A DNA stretch of 64,000 nt from Rhodamnia argentea (GCF_020921035.1 NC_063150.1:19234501-19298500); one strand, 5' to 3'; shown: positions 11,561 through 23,672, counted from the first letter of the stretch. Notes: generated by a model from the sequence alone, not told the origin. Numbers and translations: made by a program.

Positions 11561-12760
11561 CTCAAGCATAGAGATTCTGATTTAATCACAATATCTAGTC
11601 ATATTCTGAAAAATAATTTGTAATTTTTTCAAGAGGAAATTAATTTCCTGAATTTAAGTATTGATTATCTTTTGATTCATTTTCTTAAGTGATCCAAAAG
11701 GCCAAAAGTGAAGATGCGAAAACAACAGAGTTGAATAAATTACTCTTCTTTTCGATACCAAGTCGGTGGGACAAAGGTGAACATCCTGACAAAAGAAGGA
11801 AAGCTATCAAAAGAGGATTTAGATTTTCACTTTGTACTGTCATGTTTCTAATTGATTCATATTATTTTACTGGCTCGAATACTCCATATACCTACATTAT
11901 GATTTCTTAAATATTGCAATTTAATGTCTCCTTAAACTTACACGATGAGGTCCAGATTTACCTTAAATGAAATTCTATATGAACTCTAGCTGGAATTAAT
12001 TGACGTGAGTATTTATTTTGTTGAAAAAAATTGCATGTCATTTCTCTGGTGAAAATTGATGTGGACAACAGCATTTAGAGTAATATAATAAATATAGTCT
12101 TGACCCCGTGCAACGTAAGGACAACTTGCTACTTGCTAGTACTAGAAAAAGAAAGAGACTCCTTAGAATAATGGACCGGTGGAGTCAACCCAATCAAGGC
12201 TTCAAAAGCAATCGATCGGTGGAGGCTCAAGAAAGGCAAAGATCGTCCTCCAGAGAACAACAGAACCAGAAGCGAGTTTGAGTTACGACAATTACTCGGA
12301 ACAAAAGATATTGACAACTAGGAATGTCAACGGTTTGGTTTAGTTCAGTTTTTCAAGAAACCTGAACTATACCGAACCGGATCTCGCCTCGAAAAGAATT
12401 AAAAATTCAATTCGGTTCAATTTTCGATTTTTTTTGTTTCTCTTCTTGACCAAACGTACAAAACGTGCTTGGCCGGCGAGGATTGAAACTGATGAAATTA
12501 GTCAAAGCGAGGAAGAAAACAAAAGTAAATATCGGGCTAAAAAATGTTCCTTATTGGGCCAAATGTCTCTCTCTCTGTATATATGTAGTGGGAAACTATT
12601 CTTTTATGATATGATTAGGTTGACGACATGTCGACTCCGACCATGAGCAAGCAATGATCATGCCTGCATCATCATTGGAAAATAGGTTGTCATATGAGTA
12701 AGAGGTCAACATGAAGATTTAGACAAAACTCAAGTGTAAGTATTTATGTACGGCGTTCAC
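11561..12760. other. Intergenic, one inverted-repeat element relic
   Basis: No gene is seen. At about 12320-12430 the sequence runs from AGGAATGTCAACGGTTTGGT to AATTCGGTTCAATTTTCGAT. It holds GGTTTGGTT and AACCGGA words in opposing sense, as in short plant hAT-like elements. It is too short and diverged to classify. Confidence 0.4.
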
Positions 12761-12764
12761 TTTG

Positions 12765-13050
12765 ATATTAATATTTTTTTTATTATTTAAATGTCAATTT
12801 TTTTGAAAAATGATTATTTAAGTGCCAACTTAGATGAGGTCACCGGAATTTCTTGTTGTTAGCACCAAATGTGATTATTTTTTCTCCAATTTGACACTAA
12901 AGTGATCGTTTTTTTTTATCACTCTAGCGTCAATTTTTTTGTTTAAAAACGGTTATTTAAGTGCCAACTCCGGTAGAGTCGCTGGAATTTCTCGTTGCTG
13001 ACACTAAAGTGGTCGTTTTTTCTCCGATTTGGTATTTAAGTAATCCAAAA
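12765..13050. repeat. Two-copy imperfect direct repeat
   Basis: The pattern TTAAGTGCCAACT, then GTCRCYGGAATTTCT, TGACACTAAAGTG and GTTTTTTCTCC, occurs at about 12820-12900 and again at 12955-13030, a period near 135 bases. It is non-coding and presumably part of an old repeat. Confidence 0.6.
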
Positions 13051-13621
13051 AAAAAAAAAAAAGAAATTGACACCAAAGTGAGCAACATGCACAAATATTA
13101 GTACTTGGGGTGTCCTTATGCCTAAAATTTTAGCATAAGCAATAAAAGAGAGAAATAAAGAGAAAATGCACCGGGCTTTCCTTTGTTTAATTATATAACC
13201 TCCGTCCACACACAATGAGGACTTAACTACAAACAAATGGAGAATTACAGAGTCTAATATCTCAAGCAGCCGGGCCCTACCTGCAACTACACTCAACAAT
13301 GACATGGTTCTTATCTCATAGTCTCTCGCGGAGATCTCATAAATTATTAAAAAAAAAAAAAAAAACTTGTAGATAACCCGTAAAACACTCCTTTGATTTG
13401 GATAGCTCTTGGGAGAAGTGTGCGAAAAGCCTCTAAAAGCTAGATAAAAACTCAAACGAACGAGTTTCATGCTGAAACGGCACGGGATTCACTATCACAT
13501 GTCGGTCGCTACTTGTCATGGGCCCAACACTGTTGTGTTTGAGTGCTCAACTTCGAGCTAAGTCCGTGATGAGGAAGTAAGATTGGTGTTCAAAAATGAT
13601 CCTTCGAATGCCCGAACCTTT

Positions 13622-14212
13622 TGCAAAAACCTATATTTTCAACTCTTGCTTTCGATCATGTGTCAATTTGAGTAAAATTTTCCTCAAGGGAAAATGTTCT
13701 ATACACTCAACAAGGAAAACATTTCTATTTTCAAAGTAACGATATATTAGGAGAGTAATTAATGTGTTAGGAGAACCCTCAATGCATCGCAAATTTTATT
13801 CGGTTGCTTGACAAGTACTTCATGCACACTCTCTAATGAAACTCACTAGAAAAGTATTTTACATTCAATTTTATTTCCTTTTGGTTTACTCTTAGTGTTT
13901 GAATTTGACTTCTTTTAGAAAAAAAAAACAGCTAGACCATTTTCAACTTACTTTTAAAATCATTCGACGTTAGGTGAAAACCTGTTTTTTCAACTTTTCC
14001 TTTCAATTATGCGTTGATTCGAGTAAGATCTTCCACAAGGGAAATTGGTCTACGCACTAAACAAGGAAAACATTTCTTTTTTAAAGCAATGACATATTAG
14101 GGGAGCAATTAATGTGTTAGGAGAACCCTCAACGCATTGAAAACTTTATTCGATTGCTTGATAAGTACGTTATAAACATTATCTAATGAAACTCACAAAA
14201 AAAGTATTTTAA
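13622..14212. repeat. Imperfect direct duplication of about 240 bases
   Basis: The segments 13622-13866 and 13972-14212 match through long shared words (AACAAGGAAAACATTTCT, TAATGTGTTAGGAGAACCCT, TCTAATGAAACTCAC) at roughly 80% identity by eye. They lie about 350 bases apart. No coding sense is seen. Confidence 0.75.
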
Positions 14213-14260
14213 CTACTAAAATATTGTGAAAAGTTTTGACCTGATAATAAGATGATTTTA

Positions 14261-15055
14261 AGGCTCCGTTTGTTTTGCGGAAAAAGAATGATTTGAAAAA
14301 TATTTTTCAAAACATAATCATTTGAAATAACTAGTTAATGAAAGACGTTTTCATTATCGATAACAATTTATGTGGGAAGATTATAAAAAAAAAGTTATAA
14401 ACCTATTATAATTGTGTCAATTCAGTCATATAGTTTTGTTGCCAAATCGGTCCTTCCGGTCAACTTTGGCTCACAGTCTTTGACGTGACAATTTAATTAT
14501 TTTAAGAATATCTTCAATTTTTATAATTTTTTTATTTTTTATTTTTTCATTACTTTTTCCTTTTTTTCTTTTTTTAGCTTAGGGCCAACAAGTGTTAGTG
14601 CTGGCCACAAGCGAGGCCATCACAACCCTCGCTGTGGCTGCGCGAGGGTTGGCATCCTCACCTAGCCCGATTTGGCGAGGGCATCGCAACCCTAGCCCAG
14701 GGCGACGTGATGGCATCCTGGCCCTAAGCCAAAAAAATATATATAAAGAAAATAAAATAAAATAAGAAAAAGTTAATAGATTTTATTAAAATACGATTAA
14801 AAATTGCCACGTCAATGCCGGTCAAAAGGACTAAATTGGCTAAAAAAAAATTATAACTGAATTGACACAATTACAATAAGTTCAAAACTTTTTTGGTAAT
14901 TTTCTTCAATCTATATCTGTGAAATCTGTGGATGATGAAATTTATTTTTGATCACACATTTTTGTAAGTTACACGAGCGATCACTTTTATAAAAAAAAAT
15001 ATTTTCAAAATAATTCATTTCTCCACGAAAAAAATGCGCTATGAAAGTAAGTTGA
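14261..15055. mobile_element. Family B inverted-repeat element (copy B1), split by another element
   Basis: The left end reads AGGCTCCGTTTGTTTTGCGG followed by the family word AAAAATATTTTTCAAAA. The right part (14909-15055) holds the reversed arm, with AAAATATTTTCAAAATAATT and CACGAAAAAAATGCG. A family A element occupies 14372-14908 between the arms, so B1 looks older than the insertion. No transposase is seen, so the element is non-autonomous. Confidence 0.55.
14372..14908. mobile_element. Family A inverted-repeat element (copy A1)
   Basis: The left arm runs GGGAAGATTATAAAAAAAAA, TATAATTGTGTCAATTCAGT and then a GGTCAACTTTGG / TGACGTGAC segment. The right arm carries the reverse complement, ending AAACTTTTTTGGTAATTTTC. 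Between the arms lie a pyrimidine tract (14540-14575), a GC-rich core (14580-14725) and a purine tract (14735-14775). It is non-autonomous. Confidence 0.7.
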
Positions 15056-15239
15056 AAACAGCTTAGGTGTGTTTCTATTTTTATTTGAAGGAACTCAAAT
15101 TAAAACATTAAGAGTAAACCAAAAGGAAATAAAACCAAATGTAAACTTATCACCGAAAGAATAAAACATGCAGCACAGGGAATGTCTTGTGACTTGTGGG
15201 CCTTATCGTTTGGGAATCTCTCTCTCTCTCTGTTAATTT

Positions 15240-15420
15240 TGGCTCTCGCTTGAGCTTGAAACCCTCCACTACGTTATCTCTTCCAGTTCTGTGCATTCAC
15301 ATCGCCCCGAAAAGGAAAACCACTCGGATCGTGGAGAAGAAACCAAAAAGTCAATATTAGTGCTCAAAAAAATTATTCTTGTTTCTCCACTTGCATTATG
15401 GAGACCTGTATCTATCATGC
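15240..15420. repeat. Segment similar to 7870-7985
   Basis: The word TGCATTCACATCGCCCCGAAAA here and TGCATTCACATTGCCCCGAAAA near 7918 sit in longer diverged matches on the same strand. They look like two copies of one unidentified sequence, perhaps a repeat or a gene fragment. No protein family is recognised. Confidence 0.4.
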
Positions 15421-15435
15421 GCACCAGCTCACCCC

Positions 15436-15438
<3 letters not shown>

Positions 15439-15475
<37 letters not shown>
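15439..15475. repeat. (TC)n microsatellite
   Basis: An uninterrupted TC dinucleotide run of about 37 bases, one of four similar runs in the window. Confidence 0.95.
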
Positions 15476-15478
<3 letters not shown>

Positions 15479-16870
15479 CAATTGAATTTGCTTCAAAAAT
15501 TGATAGGGAATAATTTATTTCAAAGCCCATGGAAAATGGGTGCAGGGAAATATTTGTTATTTGGAATTGTGGGGCATTTTGCATGCATTAGGTTCAAATT
15601 GATGCAGATGTGAACAGGGAAGATCTGATACAGCAACAGTATGTAAAGCAATGAATTCTGCACAAGCACTTTTATGTATTGTATCGGGTCGATGTCCATT
15701 TGATTTCATGTATGGATGAATTGTTTTCATTAGTACATTTTAGATGTGTGCTGCACATTTACTTCTTTAATAACTCGAGCTTCTATTGAAATCGGCTACA
15801 CACTTGAATTAGTAGAATTTTTTTCTTTTATCAATCGTTGAAAAAAGAAAGGGTTGGTGTGTTTTTCTTATATTTTAGTAATTGCGTGGGCAAAGGGAAA
15901 ATGCCATTTCAAGTTATTTGAGGCTGTACTAATTGGACCACAATCTTTTGACCTGTTTCACAAGTTAGTTCCCATGTAACCAAATCGACCAAATGCGTTG
16001 ATTCTCTCTGCATATCCAAGACTATATTTTGTTGAAGAGGAAAAAAAAAAAGAAGCTTTACCGATCAAACTCAATCACCAGCAATTCCATCATGTGTGCC
16101 TTTTTTTTTTAAAAAAAATTGAGGTTTCTTACAACATTTACTCAAAATATGCACAAATATAAAATTCGTAAAAATGGTCTCTAGGAATTTTAAATATTTT
16201 TTAAAGGGGACAAATGGATGAAATTTCAAAATTTGAAATTTATTCCTTGTCTTGTCCGTCCCACTTACATTTAGAATTATTATATCATATCGTCGAGATC
16301 CAGCAATCCCATTGTCTGTCTCCTCCTTGCTTTTCTTTGGACAAACTCCAGACAGACGTTGACGCTTTTGCTCGATATTTTACTTGTACTAAAACACAAT
16401 CACATAACTCAGCCATCCGCTTCTAAGACACTTCACTTTATGTTACATTTCTTTTTTCCTAAACTAATACACTTTTTTAGATAAAGGAGGTTTGAATATT
16501 GCTTGCACAACAATGTCTAGAAGAGAAATTACGCTGACGGTATCTATATTTCCTATGAATTCGGTTGTAAAGATCAAAATGAACAAGTTTGATACTTGTA
16601 ACTTTCGAACATGAAATTATACAAATTTAGACTTCATTTGTTTCGAATTGCACGATGTCCCAAAATTATGCTTCAAGTGAAATCAGAAGATTTTGAACGT
16701 GAAGCCTAGTTTTCGCCAACTTAGCCCACATGTTAACCTACACATGGGTTGGTTAGGATCCGTAAATCCACCAAAGCAATTACATGTGAGCACATAATCC
16801 AAGGCCATGATTGGCTGGGAGAATATTTGCTCCTAAATGTTGGCATTTCCTTAGGTGGTCGTTAGTGTTT
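15476..16870. other. Intergenic, no gene seen
   Basis: AT-rich sequence with poly-A and poly-T runs. No conserved frame, RNA gene or clear repeat could be supported. Confidence 0.5.
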
Positions 16871-16875
16871 GCTTA

Positions 16876-17075
16876 GAATTCGTTTGTTTCGCGAAAAAAA
16901 GAATGACCAATAAAATATTTTTCCGAAAATGATGACCTGTATCGTTTCCAAAAGTAAATGAACAAAAAATATTTTTATGTTCACAAAAATATTAAGATAG
17001 AAATTGTTGTTGCTAATGAACATATTTTTCATTAACAAATTATTTCAAGTGATAGATTATTTTTATGAAAATGGA
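16876..17075. mobile_element. Family B element remnant (copy B2)
   Basis: It begins AATTCGTTTGTTTCGCGAAA and continues with the family words AAATATTTTTCCGAAAA and AATATTTTTATG. The second half (CATATTTTTCATTAACAAAT, TATTTCAAGTGATAGATTA) is in the inverted sense. It has no GC-rich core. Confidence 0.5.
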
Positions 17076-17079
17076 AAAT

Positions 17080-17462
17080 GACACAAATGGTCCCTAAGCT
17101 TTGACTAAATATACAATGCAATCCGTAAACTTTTAATCTATTCAATTTGGCATCTGAACTTTAATATAATGATGATCCCCGAACTTTTAATCTATTCACT
17201 GTAGTCCATAGACATTTGGTATACATTCAATGGAGTCCTTGAACTATCTTTCCATTAATTTAAGATTAGCGATAACATCGAATATTTTTATAAAATATGT
17301 ACCCAAAAAGTTCATGGACTACATAGAACAAATTTAAAAGTTCGGGGATCACATTACACATTGGGTTAAAGTTCAGGAACCGTATTGAATGAATTAAAAA
17401 TTTGGAGATCACATTGCATATTAGATCAAAGTTGAGAGACCATTTGTGTTGTTTTACATTAA
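17080..17462. mobile_element. Short inverted-repeat element (MITE-like, family C)
   Basis: The left arm (ACACAAATGGTCCCTAAGCT, then CCCGAACTTTTAATCTATTC) is mirrored by the right arm ending in GAGAGACCATTTGTGTTGTT. Each arm is about 180 bases and almost nothing separates them, so the transcript or single strand would fold into one long hairpin. No coding capacity. Confidence 0.75.
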
Positions 17463-18072
17463 GAAAATACTTTACGGGTCATTCTTATTTTTTCTTTAAA
17501 AAAGGAAGCCTTGATTCAATAGGGGACTTACAAAGACATTGCCTTTTTACAATCTTGCATTTGTTGTGTACTAGCAAGAGTCAAAGAATCGGGACACCAT
17601 GATTGGATGGATCCGGCGAATGACCCACCGTTTTGGGATTAAGCTGGGCACAAACTTTTTTTCCAACCAAAAACGTCGCTTACAATTACCAGATTCTGTG
17701 CACCCTTTACACCATATTGCAGCTCTCTTTACTTTTCAGCTAATTGTCACTTTCTCTCTCTACCTTCCCTGTTGAAACTCTTGACGCCTTTTACGCTCTG
17801 CGGTCAATTAAAGATCACTTCAAAGTCAGGAAAAAGAAAGGGAAAAATTTCTTAAAAATCCTTCCTTTAGCTGCTTCACGTTCATGTTCAACAACCATTG
17901 GAAGAACCTGGTACATCCTCGGCTGACGGTTTCTTTACTTATAATATTTCATTCTCCGCTATTTGCTTTGTCTCTCTCTTCACAAGGGCAATTTCTCTGT
18001 GTTTGGTTGGTGATGATAACGGTACCCTTCATTTTGCTCTCGTAGATAAGCTCAGAAAGCAAAGGGGATTGG

Positions 18073-18107
<35 letters not shown>

Positions 18108-19017
18108 TTTTTTGGGTGTTAAAAAAGGGTGGTTCTCGTTTTCTGGTGCAACACACACGAGCCGAGCATTGGTGGTTCCTTTCTTGGATCCGTTTCTTCA
18201 GGTACAATTCCAAAGTCTTCGTCTTTCTGTTTTTACAGGATTGAGTAGGTTTCAACTTGGCTTTGGGAGTCTCCAACTTTTTGTGGGTTTTTGTGTATGA
18301 CTTGTATTTTTTCTATGTCCTTTTCCGTGGATGGACGTGGGCTCGGGGACCAAAGGCAAAAGGGTGTGTATTGCTTTAAGCATTTTCGAAAGTTAAATGA
18401 TCTTTTGTGGAAGTGTTGTAGCTCATGTAGATGCTCCATTCCAAAGGAAATTTTCTTGCAGTGTTCCAAATTGTTCTTCTCTTTTGGGATTAATCCCCTG
18501 TTTTTTTAAGAGAAGCTGAGCTGGCTCTTTCTTGGGTGAAATTCAATCATTTGCTACTGAATTCTTTCGATAGATCATTCAAGATTCTTGCTTCTGTTAT
18601 TTTCCTAAATCAGGGCAAAGAGTTACTTTCTGCCTAATCAGGGTAAAGAGTTACTTTCTGCCTGTTCAACTGTCATTTCCCCTTAGAATTCAGTGAAGTG
18701 GAAGGCTGTTGTTTTTCTGCACTAGTTTCTCAATTCAGGCTTTGTCTGAGCTTGACAATCATCTTTCTTTTCTTGAGTTCCGCATTTGTATTGGCGAAAA
18801 TACTTGCAACCATGATCTGCCAATCATTACCTGCTCATGTGAGAGATATCGTTTTCGTTGAAGTTTGAAAACTTTTCAAATTATCTGATTTGGATATTTC
18901 TGGACCAATGATTTCAGATGTTAGCTGAGAATATGGTTGTTCAGCAATGCTACGCCTCATCGTCCCAAGCAGTTCGATGCACACGTTAGTGTTTGCTTTT
19001 GTAGCTGGAGGTTGAAC
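17463..19017 (+). other. Upstream region and probable 5' UTR/introns of the DUF3527 gene
   Basis: The region has no credible separate gene. It holds a (CT)n run at 18075-18107 and a 28-29-base tandem duplication at 18606-18662 (TCAGGGYAAAGAGTTACTTTCTGCC twice). Several CAG/TAG acceptor-like sites precede the next exon, notably TTTGCTTTTGTAG just before the chosen start codon. That suggests a spliced leader, but the transcript start cannot be placed. Confidence 0.45.
18075..18107. repeat. (CT)n microsatellite
   Basis: A near-pure CT run upstream of the DUF3527 gene. CT runs in 5' leaders are common in plants. Confidence 0.93.
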
Positions 19018-21115
19018 ATGGTGAACTCATCTGTTATTACTGAGAAAGATGTGCAAGAGGAAGAGGATTCACGAAGCGGGGTGAGAAAGAAGGTGTGTTC
19101 GTCGACCAGTGATTGTTCTGACTTCTCCAAAACCGTGGCAAAGCGGATGGATGATAACCTTGTACTAAATATCAGCCAATCACAAAGCCGTGATAGATGT
19201 GTGAAGGATGCGACTGCCCAAAAACTTCTCGGCTTAAGTACTAGGATCCCGAAGCATCTGGTTGCTCTCGATGAGAGCTGTCTCCGACGCTGCCTGGAAT
19301 TGGTCCACAAAAGTGTGTCAAAGGATACGACACGCAACATACTGGTAAAGTTGACCTCCTCGCCTGATTTCCAGTGTTCGTTATCAGCAATTGGGACTGG
19401 GAATGTCGTCCGGAGGCATGCTGGGCTGTGGATTATAGATCCGATTGTGGGAAGCGAGACTATTATAGAAAAAGACATAGATCAAAGTCCTCTTTTTTGC
19501 CATTTTGGTGCACTCGGGAATGATGCCAAATATATGAGATCAAACCCGCATGATGCTAAGGACTCGGCAGGTTGCGATTTGACAGACTCTCCAAACCAGC
19601 AGAGTGTCAGCTCGCTGATAGAGATGGAAAATGAAGTGTCATTTCAGGAAATACCAAGCTCTGCTATTGACTCTAAATATGAAAGATTTACTTCGGTTGC
19701 GAGCATGAGATCAAGGAGTTCCGATAGATCTTCTACTTCTCCCGGTGCTGCTTTTTCTCAGGGTATGCTCCAATGCACATGGAAGGTTGGGATGCCGCAT
19801 TTCGTTCTGTCCATCGATGACCAGAGGGAGATACTCATCGCGGATCCCATGAAGGTAGGATCATCGAGTCACGCGGGTTCAGACTGGGTGTATTTGTTCT
19901 ATTTAAAAAGGCAGGCTTCAACAAAACACGTGAGCCACGGTAACGAGCCGCATCTTATAGGAAAGATGGAGGTGGTAACATCGATGTCCCTTTGCCCGGA
20001 GAATCTCAAAATCGTGCAGACTGAGTTTGTTCTATTTGGAGGCTGGGAAACTTTTCCGGAAGAGGGGCAAGCTATGGGTGTCAACCGCTGGAAGAATAAG
20101 AAGTTGGCAAAGAAAGTGGCTAATGTGTTCAGGCCTGATTCATCTAAGCAGAGAGGTGTATCTGGAAAAAGTGGGATTTTGGACGATCATTCTCCAGAAT
20201 CAGGCCAAGATATGCACAGAAACCTGGATATGCCAGGCGGGCTTAGCATTACGGAGCATCTTCTTCCGCCCAATCTTGAATTAGCTGCCATTGTGGCGAG
20301 GAACCGTGTGGGGGACATTCAGAAGGAAGAAACTGGAGGTTGGGGTTTGAAATTTCTCAAAAAGAATGGTGAAACTAGGAAAATCGACCATCCAGATGCC
20401 CGCACTTCAGTGTGCGGCGGTAGAGATTCCAGCGACTCTGTCGTTGGTGTGGAAGTTGCAGTCCCTGCAGGACTTCACGGGGGTCCAAGAACGCGGCATG
20501 GTGGCGCCTCTAGTCTCATTGAAAGATGGAAATCTGGTGGACAGTGCGACTGCGGTGGATGGGACCTGGGCTGTCCACTAACACTACTCAAAGCAAGATC
20601 AAGCGACGGACGTATTCTAAACACCAATTGCGATGAGCAGGACTGCAAGTCGTTCGATCTCTATATGCAGGTTCTTTTCTTTGCACTCGTCGCTTCATTT
20701 CACTTGAGATATGAGATTTTATCAGCATTCCTGGTTTTGCATCATTAAGCGGGTGATGAGAAACTTGCTTTTGCAAGTTGAAATGTTCTATAAGATTTAC
20801 AGCAATCAAGCGTTCATCTTATTTTGAGACTCTTGGCATCCAACATGACAAATAGTAACTGCATCAAACAACATGTATTGCAAGTCCTACTTAGTTTTTC
20901 ATTTCTCTTCTCAGTAATAATGGTCAACTAACTTAAAAATGCTGTTTCAGGGTTCGGAGCATTGTCTTCCTACATTAAGGATGACGGACGTCCGCGACGG
21001 CCTCTATCTTATTCATTTCAATTCAGCATTATCGCCTCTGCAGTCTTTCTCGATTGCTATTGCACGTATTCATTCTCAGAGTCATGTTCTCCACCCGAAA
21101 CTGTACAGGAGTTGA
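19018..21115 (+). CDS. DUF3527 domain protein, two coding exons
   Basis: Plant-specific protein of unknown biochemical function. Coding exons are 19018-20670 and 20951-21115, joined in phase 0 at CAG|GTTCTT and TTTCAG|GGTTCG, giving 605 residues. The N-terminal third is Ser-rich and acidic, with a conserved-looking IPKHLVALDESCLRRCLELVHKS block (in two parts near residues 85-110). The middle holds GMLQCTWKVGMPHFVLSIDD, a hallmark of the family. The C-terminus carries the DUF3527 signature GGWDLGCPLTLL followed, in exon 2, by LRMTDVRDGLYLIHFNSALS and LQSFSIAIARIHSQS. A stop-to-stop frame extends upstream to an ATG at 18937, but a good acceptor site (TTTTGTAG) lies just before 19018, so that extension is probably intronic. 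Without the splice the frame would run on to 20748 and lose the conserved tail. Confidence 0.87.
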
Positions 21116-22790
21116 ACAAGAATGCAGGAATAGGATTTCGGTGATTTTTCCCCCGTACTTTTTTTTCTTTTTTCAAGTTATAGGGAATTGGCAGTGAGTT
21201 TATACAACATGTACGATCTCTTCAACTGAGTCTCTAAGGTGGTCGGTGTCTTCAACTTGGAGTGCTTTCTTTCGTGACAATACACGGCGTTGATTGAGTC
21301 GAGATTTCCAGGATTTTTGAAAATGTAATAGTCCTGTAATTTGCTCCATTTAGTTTGGAATGCTGTAATTATTCAATATATCTATGTCGACCTGATGCGA
21401 TCACCTGCTGTCTGCTGTTCTATGAGAAGCTCCACTTCAGACAGTTTCAGAATCAGTCCATGTCATGCTTTCAGGGGTTCTCTTGTGATTTCAGACTATC
21501 GATTGCTGATGTCCTAGTCAGGATGTTCGAGTGTCGGGTTATTCGTCACGGTCCCATCTCGGGCTCTTCAAAAGGACTCAATACAAAGTCATGTCAACAA
21601 CGGAGGATACTCGCGAATTTGTCGCGGCAGTTCTGCACAGCGACAAACCTGGTTCGAAAGAGGCAACGCAGAGGTCAGTCAATGCAGATCTTTGTGCGAA
21701 CAGTTTGAGCTTACACATTCATATACCAGAGGCTTGGAGATTGATTCGGCTCAACATGGCTTTTAAGTTACAGCAACTGTCGGATCAATTAAGCTATGTT
21801 GCGCAGTTCCTAAGTAACATTTTCTTGTGCTTCAGAATGACCTACTGCGACACCCCGGCTCCCCTGCAGCTTCTGATCTTTGGTTGTGGCTTCCAGAGTT
21901 CGGCTCCTGAAATACATATCGCAGTTCTTATTTCAATCTCCATACATGAAAAACGCTCCTTTGTCGGTGAACAGCCAATCTTTTTCCCCTAAGCCCGTCA
22001 GCTGATCCGCGTTAAATCATGTAACAACATTGTTCAAAGAGCGAAAAACATACAGGAGGACTCAACTTGGATAGTTTTAGCTTGTGATATCTGCTGTTTT
22101 ACCATCTAACGGGAACATGAGTTTGCCTCTTGGAATTGCAGGATGCTGTATGCAGAATTCATGAAGCCAATTTTCAGGAACTCACTGTAGAATTTATCAA
22201 CCTCTTAACAGTTCAGTAAATTTGTTGGTTTTCTCTTGAAATATGATATGTTTGAATGGAAGGAATGCTTGTTCCTTATTGGGTCCGGCTAACACTTGTG
22301 GTTGAGATTGCACCGTCATACTGTTACATCGTCAACTTCTCAAATCCTTTCCTTATTCATCCTGTGTTTGGTTTTCACCATTACAATAGAATGGGGGCAT
22401 TCGAAATGGAGGAGTCACACTACTCCCAATCATCCATTTTTAATTAAAAAAATAAAATAAAACTATATAACTAATAAAATAAAGACAGTTAAACCATTAA
22501 TTAGTATAATCAGAATATACATTGTAAAACCCACTTGATTACCTACAGTAAAACTACAATGTATGATATAAATAGGTTTTAATAAAATAATTATTTTTTT
22601 ATATCTTATCTTCTTATTAATTGTGAATAATAGTTAGAAAAATTGTAATTAATTACAAATATGGTTACTATTAAATTAATTGATAATTTTCCCTACATCT
22701 ACATTTTTAGTGGGGCACAAAAGGAACAAGCTAAAAGGAAAACGGAAAAAAGACATCGTCCCGGTTTATTCATTAGAGTGCGAATGTAAT
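21116..22790. other. Probable 3' UTR, then intergenic
   Basis: The first few hundred bases are probably the 3' UTR of the DUF3527 gene. Frames at 21355-21708 and 21531-21992 (117 and 153 codons) show no domain I recognise and overlap each other in different frames. The DNA from 22440 is AT-rich. Confidence 0.4.
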
Positions 22791-22867
22791 GAGTTAATTT
22801 AAAGCCAAGTTAAAGTTTAAGGACCCGATTCACAAAAAAAAAAAAAAAAAGATATATGTTCGCTCGA

Positions 22868-23672
22868 ATAAAACTTGTCACGAAAGTATAATCGAGTCTT
22901 AAAATTTCAAAAAGTATAATTAAGTCCTAAAGATTGTCAAATTGATGCAATCGAGTCCTTACGTTAACTCCGTCCAACTTAGCTATCAAAAAATGCTGAT
23001 GTAAATTTTTTAATATTTTCTCTCTCTTACGTGACAATAATTTGATTAAAAGAACGTCGTTTTGGTCCAAATCTAAGTTTTAATATAATTTTTATTAACA
23101 TTAAATTTAAAAATATATAATAAAAAAAAAACAACATCGGCTAGAACCACCCACCACCGCCCGGAAGGGCCGGTGATGATGGGAAAATGGTCGGTGGGGT
23201 CATTGGGCGTCGGCCGGGGATCGACAACCATCGCCCGGTGGCGATCGACCCTCGCAAGTGACGGCCCTTGGCCAAAATTGGACGAGGTCAACCATTCTCC
23301 CACCATCGTCGGTCCTTCCTAGCTGTGGTGGGGTGGCCCTCGTTGCCTGGTTCTAGCTGTTGCTTCTTTTTTTTGTTTTGTTTTATTTCATCATATTTTT
23401 AAATTTACATTAAGCAAAAATTGTATTATATCTAAACCGACATCGTTTTCACTTTAAATTCGTGTTTTAGCTAATTTATCGCCACGTGGGAGGAAGAAAA
23501 AAATAATAAAAAAAACACGCCAGCATTTTCCTTTAGCCATATTGGAGAGAATTAACGAAAAGATTCAATTGTACAAATTTGATAAGTTTTGGGACTTGAT
23601 TGCATTTTTTTTGTAAGTTTTAGTATTCAAATTACATTTTCGTGGCAAGTTTTAAGACTTTCGGTACACATA
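22868..23672. mobile_element. Family A inverted-repeat element (copy A3)
   Basis: The left arm has AACTTGTCACGAAAGTATAA and AATTAAGTCCTAAAGATTGT. The right arm ends with the reverse complement sense (GATAAGTTTTGGGACTTGAT, TTTTCGTGGCAAGTTTTAAG). Between them are a GC-rich core at 23130-23350 (GGCCGGTGATGATGG, CGGCCGGGG) and flanking A-rich and T-rich tracts. No transposase. Confidence 0.65.

Noticed and set aside
13036-13470. 144-codon minus-strand hydrophobic frame
   Set aside because: Its Phe-rich stretches come from poly-A/T runs and no domain is present.
21531-21992. 153-codon plus-strand frame after the DUF3527 gene
   Set aside because: No recognisable domain, overlaps a second long frame, and lies in the probable 3' UTR or beyond.
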